DNA of 18,685 bases from Lachnospiraceae bacterium (GTDB lineage Bacteria; Bacillota; Clostridia; Lachnospirales; Lachnospiraceae): positions 1 through 18,685 of the forward strand of contig CAAGPW010000117.1 of NCBI GenBank assembly GCA_900771955.1. The letters are read 5' to 3'. The translations under genes and the position numbers were made by a program. Under the pieces are notes generated by a model, which saw only the letters and a program-made list of their open reading frames with translations, ran no database searches and was not told the DNA's origin. Of this stretch, positions 1 to 5,465 are shown piece after piece; within the stretch, counting starts at the first letter, position 1, and every line of letters begins with the position of its first letter.

Positions 1-167
1 ACCGCACTTCCGGACAATGCTTCATCTGCATTCTCTGCCTCCGCAACTGTCTCTGTTGCTTCTACTGTTTCCGTACCGGCAGAAACCTCCTCTGCGCATA
101 CCGGAACTGCTCCTATTGCTGTAATCATCATTGCTGTTAAGAATGCTGTTAAGAATTTGTTTTTCAT
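1..167 (-). CDS. Secreted acidic protein, N-terminal part only
   Basis: The gene runs off the left edge, so only about 55 residues are visible. The protein starts MKNKFLTAFLTAMMITAIGA and has a typical Sec signal peptide: lysines at 2 and 4, a hydrophobic core at about 5-23, and a likely signal peptidase I site after Val-Cys-Ala at residue 25. The mature start is rich in Glu, Thr and Ala and looks like a flexible linker. The cysteine at 24 is not in a convincing lipobox. The ATG is preceded by GGAGAG at good spacing, so the start is secure. The codons for FLTAFLTA form a 12-bp tandem direct repeat. The gene follows the Tad-like operon on the same strand after a gap of about 150 bases that holds a possible promoter, so it may be an exported protein linked to that system or an unrelated neighbour. 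The function cannot be named from this fragment. Confidence 0.75.
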   Translation of the reverse strand, partial: MKNKFLTAFLTAMMITAIGAVPVCAEEVSAGTETVEATETVAEAENADEALSGSA

Positions 168-200
168 AATATGTTCTCTCCTTTTTCAATCGTATATCTC

Positions 201-219
201 ACGCAGTAACCTTCTGCGT
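201..219 (-). other. Small hairpin in the leader of the left-edge gene
   Basis: ACGCAG (201-206) and CTGCGT (214-219) form a perfect 6-bp inverted repeat with a 7-base loop. It lies between the candidate promoter and the ribosome site of the left-edge secreted protein gene. It could be a leader stem-loop or a small operator; it is too short to call with confidence. Confidence 0.3.
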
Positions 220-235
220 ATATTCTTCTGAAACT

Positions 236-264
236 ATCTTACCATTGAAAAAGGGAAAATCCAA
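236..264 (-). promoter_or_regulatory. Possible sigma-A promoter for the left-edge gene
   Basis: Reading the minus strand, TTGGAT (259-264) is followed after 17 bases by TAAGAT (236-241). The -35 matches consensus weakly (3 of 6) and the -10 moderately (4 of 6). I see no clear intrinsic terminator between the end of the Tad-like operon at 316 and this site, so read-through from the operon is also possible. Confidence 0.35.
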
Positions 265-315
265 CGCTTTTTATCCTTACCTTTTCGACTGAAGCCTGAC
301 CACTGTGTTCTGTTT

Positions 316-921
316 TTACTCCTCCCACGCGCCGTAATAAACGATGTCTTCCTGTACCTCCTGCGAAAAATCCGCGATATAATCATTGATATCATGCCAG
401 CCTTCAAATATCATGCCTTCCATCTGCGGTTCCCGCGGCTCCTTTATTTTTTCTCCGTCCGCCACAACATAGGATTTATAACAGTCTGCATCCTCCTGCA
501 TCTCCGCCTTGTTCCGGTAAAATTTTACGGTATGCGAACCCTTTTTTTCTTTCTCCCTGTCCAGAATTACGATCCGGCTGCGCGCCGCTTTTCCCTTTCT
601 CCCATTCGGATAACGAAACATTTCTTCCACCTCCATTCCAAGCAGTCCCTTTTTTTCGTCCGCTCCCCAGATTCTGACGGAAACCTCCGAATCCGTGTGC
701 AGTTCACATACTGCTGCTGTCACCGCATCCGCTAAAAATATCCTCTGATCTGTCTCTGTCCCCAAATCCTCCATGCAGTGCGACACCGTTCCCTCCACTG
801 CATTCCCGACATTGGAGTTTAACTCCATCTGTCGTGCATCCTTTCCACTGATTACACAGACGATTCCCAGACAGCAGATCCCGATCAGCGCTGCAAAGAT
901 GCTTATGATCAGATTTTTCAT
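316..921 (-). CDS. TadE-like membrane protein with C-terminal InlB/Flg_new-type repeat
   Basis: This 201-residue protein is the last gene of the Tad-like operon. Residues about 4-25 form one N-terminal membrane helix, followed by a helical stretch (27-72) and a beta-rich section (77-122). The pattern of a D-x-x-x-G-L-L motif followed by YPNGRKGKAARSRIVILD resembles TadE-type pseudopilins of Gram-positive bacteria. Residues about 129-200 read as one InlB B-repeat (Listeria/Bacteroides repeat, Flg_new family): a TVKFY strand, a GEKIKEPREP turn, FEGW, and a closing DIVYYGAW. Such repeats are normally found on cell-surface proteins. Its ATG overlaps the TGA of the upstream gene (ATGA), which implies translational coupling. 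There is no canonical prepilin-peptidase site before the helix. The likely role is an extracellular minor or tip subunit; that role is inferred. Confidence 0.75.
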   Translation of the reverse strand: MKNLIISIFAALIGICCLGIVCVISGKDARQMELNSNVGNAVEGTVSHCMEDLGTETDQRIFLADAVTAAVCELHTDSEVSVRIWGADEKKGLLGMEVEEMFRYPNGRKGKAARSRIVILDREKEKKGSHTVKFYRNKAEMQEDADCYKSYVVADGEKIKEPREPQMEGMIFEGWHDINDYIADFSQEVQEDIVYYGAWEE

Positions 922-1430
922 CCTGCTCCCTCTCCTTCCTGTTTTCTCGTCACGGAAACTGCGATCTGATAGCGTTTTCGTTTTCCCGCATCATTGCAGA
1001 CTGCGATCTGCAGATGATATATGCCGGATCTCTCAAAAGAAAGAATTCCCGCCTGCCTCTGTTCCGGGGTCTCTGTTTCATTTCCTGATTCATCCAGTAC
1101 CTTCTCCAGGCAAAATGCATAGTTTTTCCCATTCTCATCCACTGCAGTAACATAATCGGCAGCTCTGTAATCCCGTCCGGCATAAAATATGCCAGTTCCG
1201 AACGTCTCGACGACTGCCGGCTCCGGCTTTGCCGCTTCCGCCTGTAACATTTTATAGTCTTCATAATCCGTATAACAGATATTTCCAGGCTTTATTGCTG
1301 CCCCAGTCAGCTTCAGGATTCCCTGATTTTTCTCCTCATCGGTTAACCCGAAAAAAAGTGCTCCGGTCAGCAAAAGTGCTGCTGCCACCGCAGCAAAACT
1401 CCGTCCAAAATGTCTGATGATCTGTTCCAT
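918..1430 (-). CDS. Flp-like N-terminus with possible Ig-like ectodomain (minor pilin candidate)
   Basis: A 170-residue protein of no family I can name. It begins MEQIIRHFGRSFAAVAAALL, closely matching the 56-residue Flp-like protein encoded at 4692-4862 (MEQIIKHF, then an Ala-rich helix). Residues about 10-29 form the single membrane helix. The remainder, with strands around 82-110 and a closing FERSGIYHLQIAVCNDAGK segment with a following strand (about 131-160), resembles a bacterial Ig-like beta sandwich. The C-terminus is rich in Lys, Glu and Gly. The ribosome site GGAG overlaps the TAG of the preceding 48-residue gene, and its own TGA overlaps the next ATG. It looks like a member of the same mini-pilin family that has gained an ectodomain. 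The domain assignment is from pattern only. Confidence 0.65.
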   Translation of the reverse strand: MEQIIRHFGRSFAAVAAALLLTGALFFGLTDEEKNQGILKLTGAAIKPGNICYTDYEDYKMLQAEAAKPEPAVVETFGTGIFYAGRDYRAADYVTAVDENGKNYAFCLEKVLDESGNETETPEQRQAGILSFERSGIYHLQIAVCNDAGKRKRYQIAVSVTRKQEGEGAG

Positions 1431-1440
1431 TCTGCTTCTC

Positions 1441-1587
1441 CTATCCGCATACCCCTGCCAGAAAGGTCAGGGCAGCCTCCCTTAACATGCCGCCATTCTG
1501 ATATAATCCCGCATAAAATGCCAGAAACCCGATTCCTGCCACTGCTGCAAGGATTCCATCCCCATATTCTCTTAAAATTTCTTCCAT
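1441..1587 (-). CDS. 48-residue membrane peptide, Flp-like family
   Basis: The open frame begins ATG at 1587 and ends TAG at 1441. The peptide starts MEEILREYGDGILAAVAGIG, with a hydrophobic helix at about 11-28 and a second, weaker hydrophobic stretch at 35-47. An AAAGGAG ribosome site lies at good spacing and overlaps the stop of the preceding 35-residue gene; the next gene's site in turn overlaps this stop. This tight stop/ribosome-site packing is the main evidence that it is a real gene. The M-E-x-I-[I/L] start is shared with three other proteins of the operon. There is no G-x4-E prepilin cleavage motif. It may be a minor structural subunit or an assembly peptide; the function is unknown. 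Confidence 0.65.
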   Translation of the reverse strand: MEEILREYGDGILAAVAGIGFLAFYAGLYQNGGMLREAALTFLAGVCG

Positions 1588-1598
1588 GATTTTCTCCT

Positions 1599-1706
1599 TT
1601 AAGCTCCTGTAAAAATTTCAAGCACAGAGATCGCCGTATGAAGCAGACCACCTCCGAAAAACAGGAAAAGAAGCGCCATTCCGATTTCTTCTATAATCCG
1701 TTCCAT
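1599..1706 (-). CDS. 35-residue membrane peptide
   Basis: A very short gene, ATG at 1706 to TAA at 1599. It encodes a peptide starting MERIIEEIGMALLFLFFGGG, almost entirely one membrane helix (about 9-31) with a short tail ending TGA-like residues Thr-Gly-Ala. The ribosome site GGAGG is 9 bases upstream and overlaps the TAA of the TadE-like gene. A second ATG four bases upstream is out of frame. The M-E-x-I-I start relates it to the 48-, 56- and 170-residue proteins of the operon. Its size makes chance translation possible, but the strong ribosome site and gap-free position between two genes support it. No function can be assigned from the sequence. Confidence 0.6.
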   Translation of the reverse strand: MERIIEEIGMALLFLFFGGGLLHTAISVLEIFTGA

Positions 1707-1721
1707 CCATCTCTCCCTCCT

Positions 1722-2057
1722 TTATCTTGCCACTCCGCGAAGCTGTTTTTTTTCTTCGATACCCAGAAGTGGAACCTGATACGAATAAGAAAGAATCACT
1801 TCTGCAAGAGAAAGATCTCCGTCTGCATCATACTCACAGGGTGTTATCGAAAGCTCATAACCTGCCGCCTGTGCCTGTTTTATACAGCGTGCCTGCACAT
1901 CCCGGTTGAAATTACTGTCCTCGATCTCCGCGATCACATCTGCCTTGTATTCATCCGCCCGCACACTCTGGAATACCCCGGACACAATACTGATACATAG
2001 AAAAAATCCCAGGAGCATCAAAAGAATTCCGGTAAAAAACTGAACAATCTGTGCCAT
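1722..2057 (-). CDS. TadE-like pseudopilin, 111 residues
   Basis: The protein has an N-terminal membrane helix (about 8-29) and a small extracytoplasmic domain of about 80 residues. The C-terminus, with a VILSYSYQVPLLGIEEKKQL segment at about 87-106, matches the last strand pattern of TadE/TadG-type pseudopilins (hydrophobic strand, aromatic, then pLlGi). Cysteines at 59 and 74 could pair outside the cell. TadE proteins are normally cut by a prepilin peptidase at a Gly/Ala site before F-x-x-x-E; no such site is visible here. The gene starts one base after the TAA of the platform gene and has AGGAGG at 5 bases. In Tad systems this kind of protein helps initiate or cap the fibre; that role is inferred here from family and context. 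Confidence 0.6.
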   Translation of the reverse strand: MAQIVQFFTGILLMLLGFFLCISIVSGVFQSVRADEYKADVIAEIEDSNFNRDVQARCIKQAQAAGYELSITPCEYDADGDLSLAEVILSYSYQVPLLGIEEKKQLRGVAR

Positions 2058-2058
2058 C

Positions 2059-3597
2059 TTATCCTCCTAACTGCATGCTTCCGAGCATTGCCAGCATCAC
2101 TACCATTCCAAAAGTCATATCCACCGCCATCTTTCCACAGGCTGCCGCCATCGGGTAGGAAAACAGCAGATCCATTTTAAATTTTGCATGTTCCCCCGCT
2201 GCAGTCTGTTGCTGTTCCTGCATTTCATGGATCCTGCGGATCAGGTGATCCACCTGCGCGTTCACATCTCCATTTCCATTTTCCGCAACCGCATACAGCA
2301 TCTGCATGCAGGAAATGATCTCCGGTATCTCAAATTCCCCGAAAAATCCGGTGTAAGCCTCTACCTCATCCGGCGTATTTTCAATCCGCAGCAGCAGTGC
2401 ATCCAGTTCCGAAGCAAAAAGCTCTGTGCTATTTTCCCTTGATTTTGCCAGCGAAACATAAACATTATTGTTCTGCATCAACAGCGCCAGATCCATGAGC
2501 CACTGCGGAAACCGCACATACAGCTCACGTTTTACCGTATCTTTTGCCAGTTTATAGCCGATCCTGTGCTGAAACAGGAAAAAGACCGCAAGTCCGAGGA
2601 AAAGTACCGCAAGAAGCATTTTTCCAAAAAACATTCCTGCAACTGCAGCGACAAAAAACGGTGCAAAAAAAAGCATACTTTTTCTTCGCTCTTTGTCCGG
2701 ATCATAATGCATGACCGTCTCATAACCGGAAAGCACAAGCTTTTCATCTTCTCCCTCCTGGTGGGAAAGCCAGTCTGCGGTCAGATTTTTAGAACTTTTG
2801 TAAAAAACAAATAAATGGAAAATAATAAGAATTGTTGATGTAAGCTGCACAACACGATAAGAAAAAATGTCGAAGGTTCCGGCTGACGGAAACAGCGTGC
2901 CTGCCCAGTTTAAGGCATACAAAACGGCGCCACACAGAAATGTGGAAAAAATGATACAGAGCACCGCCTCCACGTGCCGCTTCTTTTTTTCCGCCTGCAG
3001 TCTGTAACGGCCGCGTTTCCACACATCCGCGTCCTGTAAAAGTAAGTGGATCGAATTTTCAAACTCTCCGCCGCGTTCCTCCACGCGCAGCATCAGTTCG
3101 TCTGCTGTCTGGATTTTTTCTGCCGGATAAGCTGCTTCAATGAGCGCCAGTGCCTCCCTTAGGACTCCGGCATCGCTGTCCGCCACTCCACGGTCGATAT
3201 GAAAGACTGCCTGCTTCATGACATCATACATCTCTCCCTCTTTCATCACGCGCATGCAGTCCTTTAAGGAAGTATAAATCTTCTGATGCTTTAAAAAAGA
3301 ATAAAGCATCTGATCCACATACTGTCCCGCCTCCGAAAAACGTTTCTGTTCATACATGCGCTGATACATTGAAAGGATCAGAAGCGGCAGCATGAACAAC
3401 GAGAATACAACAACCGCAAACACAAACGGTGCAGAAAGCCGAAAGATCAGCCCGATCGCAATGCTTCCGGTCAGGACTCCGATAATCAGGAGCAAATGCG
3501 TTCTGGAAGAATAGTGATAACCATAGATATGAACCTCTCGCTCCAGATTTTTGTGGCTCAGCAGTCTAATTACATGTGTTTTTTTCTGTTTTATCAA
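2059..3597 (-). CDS. Tad-type membrane platform protein, apparent TadB-TadC fusion
   Basis: This 512-residue integral membrane protein belongs with the type II secretion F / TadB-TadC platform family. Helices are visible at about 34-53, 56-77, 211-230, 248-266, 308-325, 326-343 and a final hydrophobic region at 475-509. Two similar cytoplasmic blocks follow paired helices: residues 90-205, beginning QYVDQMLYSFLKHQKIYTSL, and residues 362-470, beginning RFPQWLMDLALLMQNNNVYV. This two-unit layout is what a fused TadB plus TadC would give; the separate proteins are each about 300 residues. The start is TTG at 3597, 32 bases inside the end of the ATPase gene, with GGAGG 12 bases upstream; no better in-frame start exists nearby. 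The protein would turn ATPase motion into subunit extraction from the membrane. Confidence 0.75.
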   Translation of the reverse strand: MIKQKKTHVIRLLSHKNLEREVHIYGYHYSSRTHLLLIIGVLTGSIAIGLIFRLSAPFVFAVVVFSLFMLPLLILSMYQRMYEQKRFSEAGQYVDQMLYSFLKHQKIYTSLKDCMRVMKEGEMYDVMKQAVFHIDRGVADSDAGVLREALALIEAAYPAEKIQTADELMLRVEERGGEFENSIHLLLQDADVWKRGRYRLQAEKKKRHVEAVLCIIFSTFLCGAVLYALNWAGTLFPSAGTFDIFSYRVVQLTSTILIIFHLFVFYKSSKNLTADWLSHQEGEDEKLVLSGYETVMHYDPDKERRKSMLFFAPFFVAAVAGMFFGKMLLAVLFLGLAVFFLFQHRIGYKLAKDTVKRELYVRFPQWLMDLALLMQNNNVYVSLAKSRENSTELFASELDALLLRIENTPDEVEAYTGFFGEFEIPEIISCMQMLYAVAENGNGDVNAQVDHLIRRIHEMQEQQQTAAGEHAKFKMDLLFSYPMAAACGKMAVDMTFGMVVMLAMLGSMQLGG

Positions 3598-4666
3598 TAT
3601 CTCTTTCCACCTCCCTTTTTATTCTGTCCAGTTCCCCGCAGACAAACGGATCTTCGATCCCTGCTCTGTGAAGCTGCTTTTGCACCTCCGCCGGAAGTTC
3701 TCTTCTGACCAGCTTTCCATCCTCAACCAGCCAGTAGATCCGGTTTTCTTCCTCTTCTCTTGTAAAAAAGCAGACCTGGTCAATATAGCGGAACAGCCGC
3801 CCCTCCTTCGTCCTGATACAACGGATCAGAATTCCGATGTTTACAAATTCATAAATACGGTTTTCCATACGCACTGCGTCTCCCGCCCCGCCCATCATAT
3901 TGAGCAGACGGTCCGGCAGTTCCCTGAGATCCCTGACATGGATCGTGGAAAATCCGTTTACCCCGGTGCTCCACTGCTCTAAAAGGAACCTCACTTCCGT
4001 AGAACGTGCCTCCGATAACATAAGCCACTGCGGGTTCTGCCTTAAGCACGCCTTGATCGCTTCGGTATAGCCAAAGTTTTCTCCCACGCGCAGCTCCACA
4101 TAGTCACTGCCCGGATGAATCTCCCCATAATGCAGTTCCAGTGAGTCCTCGATCGTAATCACCCGCTCATTCGGTGGAATAAACTGCATAAAAAACTTTG
4201 CACACTCTGTCTTTCCGACTCCCGGTGTCCCGCCAAACACAAAATTCATCTTCGCACGGACGCAGTTTGCTAACAGACTTAAGACCGGCAGACTCATATA
4301 GCCGCTTTGCAGCAGTTCCTCTACGGTGTTTCGCACGACCGCCGGTGATTTGCGGATACAGATACTGGTTCCGGAAAGCGCCGCCGACTCATGGACAATA
4401 CTGATCCGAAGCTCCTTTGTATCTGCCTCAAGCACCTGATTTGCCTGATTAAACGGTCGGTTCATACCGTTTGCGATATCATGGGTAAACTGTGTAACAA
4501 AGCGTTCCCCGACAGTTTCGGGCGCCTGATAGCGCCCTTTTTCCAGATCGGTGATCCAGATATTCCTGCCGTTATAATCAATATCCGTGACACTGTCCTG
4601 CATCAGATACGGGTAAAAAATCCCGAAGTGCTGTTCGCTTAACTCAAATGCAATCGTCTCACTCAA
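3566..4666 (-). CDS. CpaF/TadA-type secretion ATPase
   Basis: A hexameric type II/IV secretion ATPase that would power assembly of the pilus-like structure. With the start chosen here (366 residues) it shows a Walker A loop GGTPGVGKTE at about 145-154, an Asp box ITIEDSLELH at 170-179, a Walker B region LMLSEAR at 215-221 and a His box ending GFSTIHVRD at 238-246. The order and spacing match CpaF. The motifs are somewhat divergent: Glu follows the GKT of Walker A, and SEAR replaces the usual GEvR. I chose TTG at 4666 because GGAG lies 7 bases before it. The reading frame is open up to another TTG at 4723, but that one has no ribosome site and would overlap the upstream gene. The N-terminal domain found in many CpaF proteins is short here. 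Confidence 0.88.
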   Translation of the reverse strand: MSETIAFELSEQHFGIFYPYLMQDSVTDIDYNGRNIWITDLEKGRYQAPETVGERFVTQFTHDIANGMNRPFNQANQVLEADTKELRISIVHESAALSGTSICIRKSPAVVRNTVEELLQSGYMSLPVLSLLANCVRAKMNFVFGGTPGVGKTECAKFFMQFIPPNERVITIEDSLELHYGEIHPGSDYVELRVGENFGYTEAIKACLRQNPQWLMLSEARSTEVRFLLEQWSTGVNGFSTIHVRDLRELPDRLLNMMGGAGDAVRMENRIYEFVNIGILIRCIRTKEGRLFRYIDQVCFFTREEEENRIYWLVEDGKLVRRELPAEVQKQLHRAGIEDPFVCGELDRIKREVERDIDKTEKNTCN

Positions 4667-4673
4667 CCAATCA

Positions 4674-4680
4674 CTCCTTT
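4674..4680 (-). promoter_or_regulatory. Ribosome site that fixes the TTG start of the ATPase gene
   Basis: On the minus strand AAAGGAG lies 7 bases before the TTG at 4666. The alternative upstream TTG at 4723 has only a T-run before it. This moves the start 19 codons downstream of the longest open frame. Confidence 0.7.
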
Positions 4681-4691
4681 CCTTTTTTTCT

Positions 4692-4862
4692 TTAAGCAGG
4701 AAGCTGCGCGGATGCCGCCTCAAAAAAGCCCGTGATGATCTTATTCATCTCCTGCGCCACCACGCCATCCGAGGCCAGTACTGCCACAAGAATCCCGATC
4801 AGCAGGACTCCAACTGTAAATGCTGCCATTGCCGGTGTAAAATGTTTGATGATCTGTTCCAT
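4692..4862 (-). CDS. Flp-like major pilin candidate, 56 residues
   Basis: ATG at 4862 to TAA at 4692 encodes a 56-residue protein starting MEQIIKHFTPAMAAFTVGVL. It has one membrane helix (about 11-31), then a short amphipathic tail ending Gln-Leu-Pro-Ala. Its size, single helix and position just before the ATPase gene match Flp pilins of Tad systems. However, the conserved Flp cleavage region (Gly followed by a Glu-Tyr at +5/+6) is absent. The ribosome site AAAGGAGG is the best in the operon (8-base spacing) and overlaps the stop of the 83-residue gene, consistent with a highly made structural subunit. The first eight residues are almost identical to those of the 170-residue protein encoded at 918-1430. 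Confidence 0.72.
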   Translation of the reverse strand: MEQIIKHFTPAMAAFTVGVLLIGILVAVLASDGVVAQEMNKIITGFFEAASAQLPA

Positions 4863-4876
4863 AAATTTTTCCTCCT

Positions 4877-5128
4877 TTACGAAAAAAACTGTAACAATAA
4901 CTCACGCATAACAGGATGGATCAGCGTCACCGCTCCGACGGCCGCAAGGAACAAAAGCAAAGACACGATTCCGCCTGTCATGATTTTTTGCAGTATCTTA
5001 CCAAAGATCCTGCAGTTGTGCCAGAGTCTGCCATGCATCCGGAAAGCCCGCCGTGTGACACGCCAAAGCTGTCTGCGGTATCGGAAAGCACGCAGCCGCA
5101 TAGACACTGCCTTTCTTTTTTCTGACAT
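4877..5128 (-). CDS. Basic one-pass membrane protein, first gene of the Tad-like operon
   Basis: An 83-residue protein I do not recognise. Residues 1-48 are extremely basic (many Arg and Lys, with several His and Trp) and would be cytoplasmic or bind acidic lipid or nucleic acid. Residues about 52-70 form a hydrophobic helix and the last residues, HPVMRELLLQFF, are amphipathic. The ATG at 5128 has GGAG at 8 bases and follows a leader of about 85 bases from the operon promoter. The next gene's ribosome site overlaps its TAA, so the two are translated together. By position it could be an accessory or assembly factor for the ATPase-platform complex; nothing in the sequence proves this. Confidence 0.6.
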   Translation of the reverse strand: MSEKRKAVSMRLRAFRYRRQLWRVTRRAFRMHGRLWHNCRIFGKILQKIMTGGIVSLLLFLAAVGAVTLIHPVMRELLLQFFS

Positions 5129-5221
5129 ACTCTTTTCTCCAATTGGAATGTTTTTGAATAATGCTTTGAAATTTAGAAATCCTGAATTTTAGATTTGCTT
5201 CAAGATAATTAAGACATTTTT

Positions 5222-5249
5222 ATCATACTACTTTTTTTCAGATTGTAAA
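5222..5249 (-). promoter_or_regulatory. Strong sigma-A promoter of the Tad-like operon
   Basis: On the minus strand TTTACA (5244-5249, 5 of 6 matches) is followed after 16 bases by TATGAT (5222-5227, 5 of 6 matches). The DNA just upstream (5250-5281) is very A/T-rich, with A-tracts, and resembles an UP element. Transcription should start near 5214, leaving an AT-rich untranslated leader of about 85 bases. The spacer contains seven T residues in a row on the plus strand, a length that could vary by slippage. Confidence 0.7.
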
Positions 5250-5385
5250 TACTTTTTATGCAGTTTATATTTTTTTCATAATTTGACACAGAGATGAGAT
5301 GCGCTTCGTGCATCCCGCTTAAGACCAGCAGTCGTCAAATGGGCGCCTGTGCAGGCACACGTCCATTTTCCTCGTCGCCATGAGA
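5250..5385. other. Non-coding segment with two hairpins between aspS terminator and Tad-like promoter
   Basis: No credible gene is seen here. One inverted repeat pairs AAATGG (5337-5342) with CCATTT (5363-5368) and encloses a second pair, GCCTG/CAGGC, around a 2-base centre. A smaller one pairs GATGC (5298-5302) with GCATC (5310-5314); on the plus strand this extends to a 7-bp stem with one G-U pair. Neither is followed by a U-run, so they are not ordinary terminators. They may be remnants, part of a small RNA, or protein-binding sites. Confidence 0.4.
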
Positions 5386-5432
5386 TAAAAGAAAAAGAAC
5401 CGGAAGTCTGACACGTTCGCCAGATTTCCGGT
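5386..5432 (-). terminator. Intrinsic terminator after aspS
   Basis: On the minus strand ACCGGAA pairs with TTCCGGT (7 bp; 5426-5432 with 5399-5405), with an inner TCTG/CAGA pairing. It is followed by a U-rich tail TCTTTTTCTTTT. It lies about 35 bases after the aspS stop and would end the relA-aspS operon. Confidence 0.85.
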
Positions 5433-5465
5433 CTTTCCCAATCTGAAGCGTTCGCCTGGATACGC

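Noticed and set aside
1367..1651. A 94-codon minus-strand frame overlapping the mini-protein genes
   Set aside because: It lies in a different frame from the 35- and 48-residue genes, which have strong ribosome sites and membrane helices; this frame has neither.
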